This document shows, piece by piece, positions 51,077 through 61,843 of a stretch of DNA of 64,000 bases. The notes beneath the pieces are model-generated. The model had not been told where the DNA came from. It was given only the letters and a program-made list of their open reading frames with translations, and searched no databases. The translations under genes were made by a program, and so were the position numbers. This stretch comes from Gemmatimonadales bacterium. Its GTDB lineage: Bacteria > Gemmatimonadota > Gemmatimonadetes > Gemmatimonadales > GWC2-71-9. Each line of letters starts with the position of its first letter. The stretch's first letter is position 1. The stretch is taken from NCBI GenBank assembly GCA_011772755.1, contig WVYX01000203.1:1-64000 (forward strand), in the 5' to 3' direction.

Positions 51077-52927
51077 ATGTGCGGCATCTACGGGATGGTC
51101 GCCCTGAGGTCAGCTCCGCTCCACGCGCCCGAGCTGCTGGAGCAAATGGGGCGGAGGCTGCGGCACCGGGGCCCCGACGATCGGCGCGTCATGACGCGCC
51201 CCGACGCGGCTATGGGCGCCGAGCGTCTCCGCATCGTCGATCCCGGTCCGCAGGGGGCACAACCCTGCACCGACCCGGCATCCCGCATCTGGCTCAGCTG
51301 TAACGGCGAGATCTACGGGGCGGCGGCGCTACGGAGACGGTACGCCGACTACCCGTACCAGTCTCGTACGGATGTCGAGCCCCTCGTGCCTCTTTTCCTT
51401 CACAAGGGACCCGCCGGACTGGCGGAGCTCGACGGGATGTTCGCCATCGCCATCTGGGACACCTGCGAGCGCCGGCTGGTGTTGGCTCGGGATCGGGCAG
51501 GCGAGAAGCCGCTGTTCTATACCCGCGCTAACGGAGAGGTGTGGTTCGCCTCCGAGATTCAAGCACTGCTGCAGCTTCCCGCCGCCTCCAGCGAGTTGGA
51601 CCCCTTTGGGTTGGCCGACCTCCTCGAGCTGGGCTACGTGCTCGAACCGCGCACGATGTTTGGGCACATCCGCAAGGTGGAGGCGGGGACGATCGTCGAA
51701 CTCACCGAGCGGGGGCAGCAGGTGCATCGGTATTGGAATCCGGGGGCCATAGTCACCGAACCCCGGTCGGAGCTGGAGGCCGAGCGACACCTGGCGGCTC
51801 TGCTCGAGGGGGCCGTGCGAAAGCAAGTCGTCGCCGACGTTCCCGTCGGCGTCTTCACCAGCGGGGGCGTTGACTCGGCGCTCCTCACTACCCTCGCGCG
51901 CCGAGCAGTGCACCCCGAGGTGCTGCACACTTTCACCGCAACCTTCGCCGAGCCCTTGTACGACGAAGCTCCGCACGCGGCATCGGTGGCGCGGGCGCTG
52001 GGGACGAAACACGTCGAAGTCCCCGTCGACGAGCGCGCGCTGGGTGAGGCGTTCGCGACCGTCGCCGACCGTGTCGCTGAGCCCATTGCGGATCCGGCGA
52101 TTCTACCTACTTACATCCTGGCCCGGACGGCGCGGGACCACGTCGGGGTCGTCCTGAGCGGCGAAGGCGCTGACGAGCTGTTCGGTGGATACCCCACCTA
52201 CGTTGGCCACCAGTTGGCGCCGTGGTTCAACGCCCTCCCACCGGTGGTGCGCCGAACGGTGAGGAGGCTGGCGAGCTTGCTCCCACCGTCGACCGGCAAG
52301 GTACCACTGGAATTCTTGCTCAAGCGCTTCGTGGCAGACGCTGACAAGAGCGTGCTGGACCGACACGTCACATGGTTCGGCACCGGCTTGGATCAACGCG
52401 TGTGGAACCAGACGCCGGAGGTCGCACCGCGGTTGCTCCCCATCAAGGATGCCTCGGCCGATCCCCTACGCCAGGTGATGCTATTCGATTATTTGACGTA
52501 TCTCCGGGACAACCTGCTGGTCAAGGTCGACCGGGCCACGATGCTGGCCTCCCTCGAAGCCCGGGCACCCTACCTCGACTCGGAGCTTTCGACCTTCGCC
52601 CTGAGCCTGGACAGCGGCCTCAAGGTCCGCGGCCTCCGAACGAAGTGGCTTCTCAAGCGAGTGGCGCGAACATTACTCCCCCGGTCCATCGTCCGCCGCA
52701 GGAAGCGAGGTCTGAGTGTCCCCCTAGCCCAGTGGATCAACCGGGGTCTCAAGACCGAAGTCGACCGCCTCCTCGCGCCGGAACGATTGCGTCGGGAGGG
52801 GGTGTTGCGTGAGAGGCGGGTGCGTCAACTTCTGTCGGAGCATCGCGCCGGTCGCGCCAACCATGCGCGACCGCTCTGGACGCTCCTGGTGTACGAGTCT
52901 TGGCGAGAACGCTGGTTGGGAGACTGA
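51077..52927 (+). CDS. asnB: Asparagine synthase (glutamine-hydrolysing)
   Basis: MCGIYGMVALR; RHRGPDDRR; VPVGVFTSGGVDSALLTTLA; VLSGEGADELFGGYPTY. Confidence 0.93.
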   Translation: MCGIYGMVALRSAPLHAPELLEQMGRRLRHRGPDDRRVMTRPDAAMGAERLRIVDPGPQGAQPCTDPASRIWLSCNGEIYGAAALRRRYADYPYQSRTDVEPLVPLFLHKGPAGLAELDGMFAIAIWDTCERRLVLARDRAGEKPLFYTRANGEVWFASEIQALLQLPAASSELDPFGLADLLELGYVLEPRTMFGHIRKVEAGTIVELTERGQQVHRYWNPGAIVTEPRSELEAERHLAALLEGAVRKQVVADVPVGVFTSGGVDSALLTTLARRAVHPEVLHTFTATFAEPLYDEAPHAASVARALGTKHVEVPVDERALGEAFATVADRVAEPIADPAILPTYILARTARDHVGVVLSGEGADELFGGYPTYVGHQLAPWFNALPPVVRRTVRRLASLLPPSTGKVPLEFLLKRFVADADKSVLDRHVTWFGTGLDQRVWNQTPEVAPRLLPIKDASADPLRQVMLFDYLTYLRDNLLVKVDRATMLASLEARAPYLDSELSTFALSLDSGLKVRGLRTKWLLKRVARTLLPRSIVRRRKRGLSVPLAQWINRGLKTEVDRLLAPERLRREGVLRERRVRQLLSEHRAGRANHARPLWTLLVYESWRERWLGD

Positions 52928-52930
52928 ACG

Positions 52931-53506
52931 ATGACCCGTGACGAAGCTCTGGCACTCATGCATGAGTACACTCCGTCGGATGCACTCCGAAAACACATGT
53001 ACGCGGTGGAGGCGGCAATGCGGGCCTATGCCCGCAAGCTGGGCGAGGACGAAGAGACCTGGGGGATCGTCGGCCTGCTTCATGACTTCGACTACGAGCG
53101 CTATCCCAACCAGGAGCACTCGCCCACCGAAGGGCACCCCAGTCACGGCGTCCAGGTTCTCCGGGAGCGCGGGTTCCCGGAAGAGCTGTGCCAGGCGATC
53201 CTCGGCCACGCCTCATACACCGGCGTTCCCCGGGAGTCCGTCTTGGCGAAGACGCTGTTCGCCGTGGACGAGCTGTGTGGCTTCCTGATCGCCTGTGCGC
53301 TGGTGCGGCCGTCCAAGAGCCTTAACGATTTGGGGGTGAAGAGCGTCAAGAAGAAACTGAAGGACAAGGCCTTTGCCCGGGCCGTAAATCGGGAGGAGGT
53401 GAGGCAGGGCGCCGAAGAACTAGGTGTCCCCTTCGAGGAGCATGTCCAGTTCGTCATCGAGGGGCTTCTCCCAGTGGAGGAGCGCCTGGGCCTCGGGACC
53501 GCTTGA
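52931..53506 (+). CDS. HD domain (HDIG) protein
   Basis: LRKHMYAVEAAMRAYARKLGEDEETWGIVGLLHDFDYERYPN; HPSHGVQVLRERGFPEELCQAILGH. Confidence 0.85.
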   Translation: MTRDEALALMHEYTPSDALRKHMYAVEAAMRAYARKLGEDEETWGIVGLLHDFDYERYPNQEHSPTEGHPSHGVQVLRERGFPEELCQAILGHASYTGVPRESVLAKTLFAVDELCGFLIACALVRPSKSLNDLGVKSVKKKLKDKAFARAVNREEVRQGAEELGVPFEEHVQFVIEGLLPVEERLGLGTA

Positions 53507-54921
53507 CCCACCCGCTCGTCGACCGACCATCGCGTCTCGAGCGCGACGCCCTGGAACGGGCCCTGGATCGGGTGTGCCGGGCGCGGGCGATCCCCGGCAA
53601 CGCAGTTACCCACCTCACCGACGGGCCCCAGGCGTTCGGGTCGATGCTTTCGCTCATCGAGGGTGCCCGGCGGTGGATTCACTTCGAGAACTACATCATC
53701 CGGAGTGACTCCACCGGTGAGATCTTCGCTGAGCACCTGGCCGAGGCGGCGCGGCGGGGAGTGCAGGTACGCATCCTGTATGACCATCTGGGCAGCCGTG
53801 GCACATCCCGTTCCTACTGGAAGCGGCTGCGCCGGGCGGGAGCCGAAGTGCGGGCCTTCAACCGGGTCAACCCGCTACGACCGCTGAAATCGTTGCGGCG
53901 GGACCATCGCAAGTACGTGAGTGCCGACGGCACGGACGGGGTGATCGGCGGCATATGCATCGGTGACGAGTGGGCCGGAGCGCCGGCAGACGGCCGTCCT
54001 CCCTGGCGAGACGCGGCCGTCGAGATCCGCGGCCCGGCCGTTCCCGCCCTCGACCTCACGTTCCTGCGGCTGTGGCAGGCTGCGGGCGGGACGGCCCCAG
54101 TCGACCAGGCCCCCTCGCGGCTGGACCCGTGCGGCGCGGCGGCGGTCCGCGTGGTGGACGGGGTTCCCGGCAGGCTGCGCCTGTACCGGGCCATGGAGTT
54201 GCTGGTAGCGGGAGCGGCCGAACGGCTCTGGCTCACAGACGCCTACCTGGTGGTCGCCACCCCTCTCTTCGCGAGCCTGATGGCGGCGGCCCGGGACGGC
54301 GTCGATGCGCGACTCCTGGTCCCGGGTCACAGCGACATCCCCACTATCCGTGCCCTTACCCGGGTGGGGTACCGGGAACTCCTCCATGCCGGCGTACGGA
54401 TCTGGGAGTGGCACGGTCCGATGCTTCACGCCAAGACGATCATCGCAGACGACACCTGGTTCAAGGTGGGGTCGAGCAACCTCAACCCCTCCAGCTTCCT
54501 GAGCAATCACGAGCTGGACGTTCTGGTTGAGGATCGCGCCATCGCCGCGAGCGCAGCCCAGCAATATCGGCGTGACCTGGGGCACGCCGTGGAGATCGTG
54601 TTACGACCGCGACGCGCTCCCGAGCGCTTGGCGACACGGCTGCCGCCCGCGGTGGTGCCCGCCCAGCCCAGGCCACTTCGCACCGGCCAGATACGGGCCC
54701 GCAAGGAGCTCTCGCGACGCGCCGCCGTCACGCTGCGCAAGGTGGCGGGCGGCGCGCGCCGATCGGTGGCCGGTGCGATCATCTTCACCCTCCTGGGGAG
54801 CGGCGTCCTACTCATCGCCGTCCCGCGCGTCATGGCGTACGCGCTAGCGGTGGTGTGCTTTTGGCTCGGAGGAGCTGCGGTGTGGCAGTTCCTCGAGCGA
54901 CGCCGTCACTGGGAGGATTAA
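53503..54921 (+). CDS. Phospholipase D-like / cardiolipin synthase family
   Basis: HRKYVSADGTDGVIGGICIGDEW and LHAKTIIADDTWFKVGSSNLNPSSFLSNHELDVLV (HxK motifs). Confidence 0.9.
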   Translation: MTHPLVDRPSRLERDALERALDRVCRARAIPGNAVTHLTDGPQAFGSMLSLIEGARRWIHFENYIIRSDSTGEIFAEHLAEAARRGVQVRILYDHLGSRGTSRSYWKRLRRAGAEVRAFNRVNPLRPLKSLRRDHRKYVSADGTDGVIGGICIGDEWAGAPADGRPPWRDAAVEIRGPAVPALDLTFLRLWQAAGGTAPVDQAPSRLDPCGAAAVRVVDGVPGRLRLYRAMELLVAGAAERLWLTDAYLVVATPLFASLMAAARDGVDARLLVPGHSDIPTIRALTRVGYRELLHAGVRIWEWHGPMLHAKTIIADDTWFKVGSSNLNPSSFLSNHELDVLVEDRAIAASAAQQYRRDLGHAVEIVLRPRRAPERLATRLPPAVVPAQPRPLRTGQIRARKELSRRAAVTLRKVAGGARRSVAGAIIFTLLGSGVLLIAVPRVMAYALAVVCFWLGGAAVWQFLERRRHWED

Positions 54922-54943
54922 CCGTCAACGCCGTCGGCCTGCC

Positions 54944-55510
54944 GTGCGTACCTCTCATATGCAGGACGCTGAGTTGGCTGCTCTGGCTCAGGCGGGGGAT
55001 CGGGAGGCGTTCGGCGAGCTGGTGAGCCGCTACGCCGGACAGGCCCGCCGGGTGGCCCGGGCGATTCTGCACAGCGCCGACGACGCGGACGACGCCGCGC
55101 AGGACGGGTTTCTCGCAGCTCTGAGGCACTTGGGCCGGTATGACCCGGCGCGTCCCTTCGGCCCTTGGCTGATTCGGATCGTGGCGAACGCCGCCAGCGA
55201 CAGGCGGCGGCGCCTGAAGGTCCGGCGCACGGAGGCGATCCCGCCGAGCCTGCCGGCTCGGGAGCCGGCTCCGGACACCGATACGGACCGCCGCAGCTTC
55301 AGGGAGGCGCTGCTACAGGCGCTGGCGACGCTGCCAGAGCGCCAGCGAATCGCGGTCGTGCTGTTCGACGTGGAAGGCTACTCCCACCGGGAGGTCGCCG
55401 CGATACTCAAGGTGCCGGAAGGTACGGCCCGGTCCGACGTGTTCCACGCAAGGCGGGCATTGCGAACCCAACTCGCCGCGTGGGAGGGCTGGAAGGAGGA
55501 AACCGGATGA
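54944..55510 (+). CDS. ECF-type RNA polymerase sigma factor
   Basis: MQDAELAALAQAGDREAFGELVSRYAGQARRVARAILHSADDADDAAQDGFLAAL; sigma-4 region. Confidence 0.9.
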   Translation: MRTSHMQDAELAALAQAGDREAFGELVSRYAGQARRVARAILHSADDADDAAQDGFLAALRHLGRYDPARPFGPWLIRIVANAASDRRRRLKVRRTEAIPPSLPAREPAPDTDTDRRSFREALLQALATLPERQRIAVVLFDVEGYSHREVAAILKVPEGTARSDVFHARRALRTQLAAWEGWKEETG

Positions 55511-55902
55511 GCACCACGTCGCCGTTTGACCACCGGCAGGACTCGGAGCTCGGTGACGCGCTGCGGAGCGCGCTATCGGCCGACGACGACGCACAGTTCG
55601 CCCAGAGGGTGGTGGCGGCGTCGGAAGCCGTGTTTGTCGGCCCAGGCGTGCCCGAACAGTGGTGGAACGTGTTGACGGCGTGGGCCCGACCTGGACTCGT
55701 CGCCGCCCTCGTGCTGGTGGCCGCCGCGGCGTTCTGGCTCGGAGCGTGGGTGAATCGGGACACCAGCGGGCCTGCCGCCAATGGCACGATGCTGGGCGAC
55801 CCGTTGCTGGCCGACAGCGATCAGCTCGCCGTGCCGGTGCTGCTGGCGGGTCAGAGCGCGCCAAATATGGATGAAGTGCTGGCGGTGGCACTAGGCAACT
55901 AG
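55507..55902 (+). CDS. Putative anti-sigma/membrane-anchored protein
   Basis: ATGA overlap with sigma gene; one TM helix; stop TAG supplied by the heptamer array. Confidence 0.6.
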   Translation: MSTTSPFDHRQDSELGDALRSALSADDDAQFAQRVVAASEAVFVGPGVPEQWWNVLTAWARPGLVAALVLVAAAAFWLGAWVNRDTSGPAANGTMLGDPLLADSDQLAVPVLLAGQSAPNMDEVLAVALGN

Positions 55903-55963
55903 CAATTCGCAATTCGCGGCTCGCAGTTCGTGACGAATTGCTAGTTGCAAATTGCGAACTGCT
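55893..55963. repeat. Heptamer inverted array (gcaattc)
   Basis: gcaacta gcaattc gcaattc gcggctc gcagttc / gaattgc tagttgc aaattgc gaactgc. Confidence 0.9.
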
Positions 55964-55998
55964 GTGGAAGCAATCCGAGAAGACCTAAGGACGTCTAG

Positions 55999-56439
55999 AT
56001 GTTCGACCGATCCAAAGCCAAAGCTGCAAGCCTGCTCGTTGCCATCTTCGTGCTGGGGGTAGCAGTGGGTGGCGCGGCGTTGGCGGCGTGGGGTGATAAC
56101 GACCCCGGGCGATCGCGCCGCCCGCGGGAGCGCGTGAGTTACACGGAGCGGCTGCGGCAGGAACTCTCACTCACTACAGCCCAGCGCGAATCCGTGGAAG
56201 CGATTCTGGAGCGCAGCCAGGAGTCGATGCAGCAATACTGGCGTGAGGTCGGGCCGCGATTCGACACCCTGCGCGCCCAGGTTCGTACGGAGATCATGGC
56301 GGTCCTAAGCGAGGAACAGCAGGAGGCATTTCAGCAGCTCATGGCACGAAGCGACAGCGCTCGGCGGTACCGCGACCGGAGGGGGGAACCTCATTCCCGA
56401 GTGCGGCGGGACTCCAGGGGTGATTCTCATGAACAGTAA
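55999..56439 (+). CDS. Spy/CpxP-like (heavy-metal resistance/periplasmic) protein
   Basis: N-terminal TM; YTERLRQELSLTTAQRESVEAILERSQESMQQYWREVGPRFDTLRAQVRTEIMAVLSEEQQEAFQQL. Confidence 0.65.
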   Translation: MFDRSKAKAASLLVAIFVLGVAVGGAALAAWGDNDPGRSRRPRERVSYTERLRQELSLTTAQRESVEAILERSQESMQQYWREVGPRFDTLRAQVRTEIMAVLSEEQQEAFQQLMARSDSARRYRDRRGEPHSRVRRDSRGDSHEQ

Positions 56440-57730
56440 GAGCATGTACGTGGTGTTGGCTTCTGCTGCAGTTGTGGCGCTTGCCGCTGGCCCCACGGCG
56501 ATACCGGCACACGCACAGACGCGATCCGTTACGCTGGACGAAGCGGTGACGATGGCGATCCAGACCCAGCCCGGGATGGTCCAGGCTCGGGGACAGGTGC
56601 GCAATGCCGCTGCGTCCAAGCGGCAGGTGGTGGGAAGCTGGTTGCCGGATCTTCGGGTGAGCACGGGGATGAGCACCAACTCCACCCGGCGCTTCGATGC
56701 CAACACCCAACGGACGGTGTCGGGCTCGTCCACGTCGTTCTCCAGCAGCCTCAGCACTTCCCTCGTGCTGTTCGACGGCTTCAGCCGCCTGGCGGAGGGG
56801 CGGGCGGCGAGCGCCGATTTGGCGAGCGCCGACGCGTCGCTGGTGAACCAGCAGTTTCAGGTGATCCTGCAGACCAAGCAGGCCTTCTTCAATGCGCTGG
56901 CCGCCGAGGAACTCGTCCGGGTAGCACGAACCAGCATCGAGCGCGCAGCCGAGCAGCTCAAGATCTCCAAGGACAAGCTTGTGGCGGGCCAGGCGACGCG
57001 CTCTGACACGCTGCGCTCCCGTGTCGAGCTGGCCAACGCGCAACTACAGGAGCTCAATGCGGAGACGCAGCTGGCGACGGCGCAGGCCAATCTGGCCCGC
57101 CTGATCGGAGTGGATGGGCTGATACGGGCCGTCGGCGAGGAGCACCTGCGGAACATCGTCGAACTGGACACGACGGGGCTTCGGCAGGAGTCCCTGGACC
57201 GTTCGCCGGTGATCCAACAGGCCCTCGCCGCCGCGAGGGCGGCCGATGCGCAGGTAGTGGTCTCCCGCGCCCAGTACTTCCCGTCGCTGTCGGCCTCGTA
57301 CTCGAGATCCTGGGCCGGCAATTCGCTGACCGAGCTGAACCCCAGCTGGTCAGCCCGCCTCAGCCTCTCATGGCCGCTGTTCAACAGGTTTTCTCGGGAG
57401 CTCAATTACACCCGCAGCACGGTGACCCGGGATGCGGCCCACGCCCAGGCTGAGGATGCCCGACGCCAGGTAAACGCGCAGCTCACCCAGTACCTCGCCG
57501 CCCTCGAGAGTGCCCAAACGCGAGTGGAGATCGCGGAGGCGAGCCACGCGGCTGCTGAGGAGGATCTCCGGGTGCAACGGGAGCGGTACCGCCTTGGCGC
57601 GGCCACCATCGTGGAGGTCCTCACCTCTCAGGTCAGTCTCGACCAGGCGGAAATCGACAGGATTCAGGCGCGCCTCGATTACCTCGTGGCGAAAGCCCAG
57701 ATCGAGGCCCTTGTAGGGAGAGAACTATGA
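56420..57730 (+). CDS. TolC family outer membrane efflux protein
   Basis: [45 protein letters not shown]; repeated coiled-coil OEP domains. Confidence 0.9.
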   Translation: MILMNSKSMYVVLASAAVVALAAGPTAIPAHAQTRSVTLDEAVTMAIQTQPGMVQARGQVRNAAASKRQVVGSWLPDLRVSTGMSTNSTRRFDANTQRTVSGSSTSFSSSLSTSLVLFDGFSRLAEGRAASADLASADASLVNQQFQVILQTKQAFFNALAAEELVRVARTSIERAAEQLKISKDKLVAGQATRSDTLRSRVELANAQLQELNAETQLATAQANLARLIGVDGLIRAVGEEHLRNIVELDTTGLRQESLDRSPVIQQALAAARAADAQVVVSRAQYFPSLSASYSRSWAGNSLTELNPSWSARLSLSWPLFNRFSRELNYTRSTVTRDAAHAQAEDARRQVNAQLTQYLAALESAQTRVEIAEASHAAAEEDLRVQRERYRLGAATIVEVLTSQVSLDQAEIDRIQARLDYLVAKAQIEALVGREL

Positions 57731-58473
57731 CGGGTGCGATCCAGCACATGGAGTTCCGGACCGGGGACATCCCCCAGCCGGACATCATCATCCTCACCCA
57801 CAAGCTCACGCGGCACTACGCGCTCGGCGCGGAAGTGGTACACGCCCTCGAGGGGGTGAGCATCCAGATCCGGCAGAACGAGTTCACCGCGATCATGGGC
57901 CCGTCGGGCTCCGGGAAGTCCACGCTGATGAACCTGCTGGGCTGCTTGGACACCCCGACCAGCGGCGAGTATTGGCTCAACGGCCAGAGGGTGAGTGAGC
58001 TGGGAGACGACGAGCTGGCTCACATCCGCAACAAGGAGATCGGCTTCGTCTTTCAGACGTTCAACCTGCTACCGCGCGCGAGCTCACTGCACAACGTCGA
58101 GTTGCCGCTGATCTACGCGGGGGTTCCGGCGCGAGTGCGCAAGGAGCAGGCCGCGAACGCCCTGGAGCGCGTCGGACTCGGCGACCGGATGCAGCACCGG
58201 CCCAACGAGCTGTCCGGTGGCGAGCGTCAGCGCGTGGCGATCGCCCGAGCGCTGGTCAACGACCCCAGCGTGTTGCTGGCCGACGAGCCGACGGGCAATC
58301 TCGACAGCCACACGAGCGCCGAGATCCTGGAGGTGTTCGAAACCCTGCATGGCGCCGGACAGACGATTCTGCTGATCACCCACGAGCGCGACATCGCGGC
58401 GCACGCTGGCCGCCAGATCCACCTGCTCGATGGGCAGGTGGAACAGGACATTCAGACCGAGAGACAACGATGA
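57727..58473 (+). CDS. ABC transporter ATP-binding protein (MacB/LolD-like)
   Basis: [63 protein letters not shown]. Confidence 0.95.
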   Translation: MTGAIQHMEFRTGDIPQPDIIILTHKLTRHYALGAEVVHALEGVSIQIRQNEFTAIMGPSGSGKSTLMNLLGCLDTPTSGEYWLNGQRVSELGDDELAHIRNKEIGFVFQTFNLLPRASSLHNVELPLIYAGVPARVRKEQAANALERVGLGDRMQHRPNELSGGERQRVAIARALVNDPSVLLADEPTGNLDSHTSAEILEVFETLHGAGQTILLITHERDIAAHAGRQIHLLDGQVEQDIQTERQR

Positions 58474-59978
58474 AGCGGATTGGGATTCTGATTCTCGTGG
58501 CCATCACGGCCGTAGTAGCCGTCACCTTGGCGGCCCGGAACTCCAACGAGGAGGAGATTCCGGTTTACCAGCTGGTCCCCGTGTCGACACGAGACATCGT
58601 GGTGTCGGCCAGTGCCGCTGGCGTGGTGGAGCCGGTTACTACCGTCGACATCAAGTCCAAGGCGTCCGGCGAGATCATGGAAGTCCGGGTGGAGACGGGC
58701 GACGTGGTGAGCCCGGGTCAACTGCTGGTCAAGGTCGATCCCCGGGTTCCCCGCAACGCCCTCCAGCAGGCTGAGGCCGATCTGGATGTCGCCAAGGCTC
58801 AGCTGGCCAACGCCGAGTCACAGCTACGGCGTGCCGAGGAGCTTTACCAGACCCAGTCCATCACGGAGCAAGAGTACGAGACGGCGAATCTCAACGCAGC
58901 CACCGCTAGGGCTCAACTCGTGCGGGCTGAGCGGTCGCTGGAGGACGCCCGCATCTCGTTTGAGGATACGGACGTCAGGGCCCCGATTCGAGGAGTCATC
59001 ATTGAGAAGGCCGTCGAGGTCGGCACCGTGATCTCCTCGGCTACCCGGGAGGTCGGCGGCGGCACTGTGCTGCTGCGGATGGCCAACCTCGACACGGTGC
59101 AGGTGCGCTCGCTGGTGGACGAGACGGACATCGGGAAGATCCGTGCCGAGATGGACGTCACCATCACGGTGGACGCCTACCCCAATCAACCGTTCCAGGG
59201 TCAGGTGCTGAAGATCGAGCCGCAGGCCACGGTACAGCAGAACGTCACCATGTTCGCGGTGCTGGTCCGGATTCCCAACCGGCAGGGTCTGCTGCGGCCC
59301 GGCATGAGCGCGGAGGCCGAGGTGCACGTGGGCGAGCGGCGCGGCGTGCTAGCGATCCCGAACGCGGCGCTCCGCACGGACCGGGACGTTGGTTCCGCGG
59401 CCACCGTGCTGGGCCTGGACCCGGAGACGGTGCAGCAGCAGATCGCAGCGGCACGCGACGCGGCACGGGAACGAGCAGCACAACAGGGTGAGCCCGGAGG
59501 AGCCTCGCACGGTGACACGGCAGCCGCCAGTCCACATGGCGAGACGATCACAATGGGTGGCAGGGAGATAACGCTTCCGGAAGGCGTCACCGCTGACCAG
59601 GTGCGGGCGGTGTTCCAGAGGATGCGCGAGGGTGGCGGCCCCCAGGGTCTGAGCGCGGAGGACCGCGCCGTACTGGAAAAGATGCGCAGCGCCGGAGGCG
59701 GTATGGGCGGCGGACGGAGCGGCCGGCAGCGTGCGTCATCCGACGAGTACCTGTTCGGCGGCAACTACATCGTGTTCGCGGTGCGCAACGACGCGGCCAT
59801 GCCGATCCCCATCCGGACCGGCCTCACGGATCTGGATTACTCGGAGGTCATCTCTGGACTCACGCAGGCGGATACGGTGCTCATCCTGCCCAGCGCCAGC
59901 CTGCTGGCCAGTCAGCAAGAGTTTCAGGAGCGGATGGGTAGCCGCTTCGGCGGCCTGCCCGGCGTGTCGCGTCGCTGA
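58470..59978 (+). CDS. Efflux RND/MacA-like periplasmic adaptor
   Basis: [66 protein letters not shown]. Confidence 0.9.
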   Translation: MKRIGILILVAITAVVAVTLAARNSNEEEIPVYQLVPVSTRDIVVSASAAGVVEPVTTVDIKSKASGEIMEVRVETGDVVSPGQLLVKVDPRVPRNALQQAEADLDVAKAQLANAESQLRRAEELYQTQSITEQEYETANLNAATARAQLVRAERSLEDARISFEDTDVRAPIRGVIIEKAVEVGTVISSATREVGGGTVLLRMANLDTVQVRSLVDETDIGKIRAEMDVTITVDAYPNQPFQGQVLKIEPQATVQQNVTMFAVLVRIPNRQGLLRPGMSAEAEVHVGERRGVLAIPNAALRTDRDVGSAATVLGLDPETVQQQIAAARDAARERAAQQGEPGGASHGDTAAASPHGETITMGGREITLPEGVTADQVRAVFQRMREGGGPQGLSAEDRAVLEKMRSAGGGMGGGRSGRQRASSDEYLFGGNYIVFAVRNDAAMPIPIRTGLTDLDYSEVISGLTQADTVLILPSASLLASQQEFQERMGSRFGGLPGVSRR

Positions 59979-60013
59979 CGATCACAGCTCGGATCTGAAC
60001 GGAAGGAACCTTC

Positions 60014-61228
60014 ATGCTCTTCGGCGAAATCATCAACGTCGCACTCGGTGCGATCCGGACGAACAAGCTTCGCTCCTTTCTGACCATGCTCGGCATCGTG
60101 ATCGGTGTCGCAGCCGTGATCACCATGGTCGCACTTGGCACCGGAGCACAGAAGGCCGTGCAAGATCAGATAGAGGCACTGGGGACCAATCTGCTTTCGG
60201 TTTACGCGGGGCAGTCCATGCACCGGGGGATTGCCAGGGCGGACCGTGTCAGTCTCACCACTGACGACGCGACGGCGCTCGCCCGGGATGCCCAGGGGCT
60301 CACGGCCGTGATCCCCGAGCTGAGGCGCAGCCAACAGGTCGAGTACGGCAGCCGGAACATCAACGTGAACATCATGGGCACCGTGCCCGAGTTCGTGCCG
60401 GTCAACAACTACGAGGTCGCCACGGGCCGCATGTTCACCGCCGGCGACGCGAGTACACGAAAGCGAGTGGCCGTACTTGGGTACGCCGTGCCCGAGATGC
60501 TCGATGCAAACGGGGCTGCCATGATTGGCCAGCAGATCATGATTAGAGGCATCCCGTTCGAGATAATCGGTGTTCTGGACGAGAAGGGCTCGACGAGTAG
60601 CTGGTTCAACCCGGACGAGCAGATCCTGGTCCCGCTGCAAACCGCGCAGCACCGGATCTTCGGCAGCGATCGCGTCAACTCGATAACCGTACAGGTCGGA
60701 CATCCCGATTCGCTGGCTGTCGCAATGATTGAGATCGAGCGGGTGCTGCGACGCGAACACGCCCTTGCGCCGGGGAAAGACAACGACTTCCAGATTCGGA
60801 ATCGTGCCGAGTTCCTCGCCACGTTTGAGGAGACCACTCAGGCCTTCACGTTCCTCCTGGGCGGCATCGCCGCCGTAAGCCTGCTGGTCGGCGGCATCGG
60901 GATCATGAACATCATGCTCGTCTCGGTGACCGAGCGTACCAGAGAGATCGGAGTGCGCAAGGCGATGGGAGCGACCCGCCACAACATCATGATGCAGTTC
61001 CTGGTAGAGGCTCTCGTGTTGTGCATGCTGGGCGGAGTACTCGGGATCATGGTGGGGTCAAGCGGTGCCGTCGCCCTCTCGGAACTGGCCAACTGGAATA
61101 CCTTCGTCTCACCCGGAGCGATCCTACTTGCTTTCGCCTTCAGCGCCGCCGTGGGGGTCTTCTTCGGCCTGTGGCCCGCACGCCGCGCCGCTGCCCTGGA
61201 CCCGATCGAAGCGCTGAGATACGAGTAG
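60014..61228 (+). CDS. MacB-like ABC transporter permease
   Basis: LRSFLTMLGIVIGVAAVITMVALGTGAQKAVQDQIEALGTNLL; GGIGIMNIMLVSVTERTREIGVRKAMGATRHNIMMQFLVEA. Confidence 0.95.
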   Translation: MLFGEIINVALGAIRTNKLRSFLTMLGIVIGVAAVITMVALGTGAQKAVQDQIEALGTNLLSVYAGQSMHRGIARADRVSLTTDDATALARDAQGLTAVIPELRRSQQVEYGSRNINVNIMGTVPEFVPVNNYEVATGRMFTAGDASTRKRVAVLGYAVPEMLDANGAAMIGQQIMIRGIPFEIIGVLDEKGSTSSWFNPDEQILVPLQTAQHRIFGSDRVNSITVQVGHPDSLAVAMIEIERVLRREHALAPGKDNDFQIRNRAEFLATFEETTQAFTFLLGGIAAVSLLVGGIGIMNIMLVSVTERTREIGVRKAMGATRHNIMMQFLVEALVLCMLGGVLGIMVGSSGAVALSELANWNTFVSPGAILLAFAFSAAVGVFFGLWPARRAAALDPIEALRYE

Positions 61229-61237
61229 CTACTAAGA

Positions 61238-61333
61238 GCAATCAGCAGTTCGCAGTTTGCAATTCGCAATTCGCAGTTCGACGACGGAGACTGCCTCCTT
61301 CACGAATTGCCGATTGCGAATTGCTAATTGCGT
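61238..61333. repeat. Heptamer inverted array (gcaattc)
   Basis: gcaatca gcagttc gcagttt gcaattc gcaattc gcagttc / gaattgc cgattgc gaattgc taattgc. Confidence 0.92.
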
Positions 61334-61350
61334 ACAGGAGGAGAACGCAG

Positions 61351-61764
61351 ATGCTCCAACTCTTGTCCAAACTCGAGCCGATCGCCCGAAACGCCATGCG
61401 CGTAATGGTAGGCCTCCTGTTCTGGTCCCACGGCGGGCAGAAACTGTTTGCCTGGTTCGGCCGGGACGAGGCGGTGGACCTGATGAGCCGCTTCGGTATC
61501 GCGGGCGTCCTCGAGTTCTTCGGCGGACTGGCCATCATCCTGGGCATCTTCACCCAACCGGTGGCGTTCATCCTGTCTGGAGAGATGGCCGTCGCCTATT
61601 TCTGGGGGCACGTCCCCAGGGGGAGTCTCTGGTGGTGGGCAAACCGCGGTGAGCTCGCTGCCCTGTACTGCTTCATCTTCCTGTTCATCGCGAGCTCCGG
61701 CGGCGGCAAGTTCAGCCTCGATCACCTCCTGCGGAAAAAGAAACAAGGACGCACGGAACAGTAG
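61351..61764 (+). CDS. DoxX family protein
   Basis: RNAMRVMVGLLFWSHGGQKLFAWFGRDEAVDLMSRFGIAGVLEFFGGLAIILGIFTQPVAFIL; GGAGGAG upstream of ATG. Confidence 0.88.
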   Translation: MLQLLSKLEPIARNAMRVMVGLLFWSHGGQKLFAWFGRDEAVDLMSRFGIAGVLEFFGGLAIILGIFTQPVAFILSGEMAVAYFWGHVPRGSLWWWANRGELAALYCFIFLFIASSGGGKFSLDHLLRKKKQGRTEQ

Positions 61765-61843
61765 GCGCGCAGCATGCTGCGCCCCTACGAGCACGAACGA
61801 ACAACTTACCGCTTGGGAACGGGCGGGGTATCTTGGTGTGGCC

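Noticed and set aside
13657-61333. CRISPR array interpretation of the short repeats
   Set aside because: Units are 7-8 bp, contiguous, degenerate and arranged as inverted pairs; no 23-45 bp repeats, no spacers, no cas genes.
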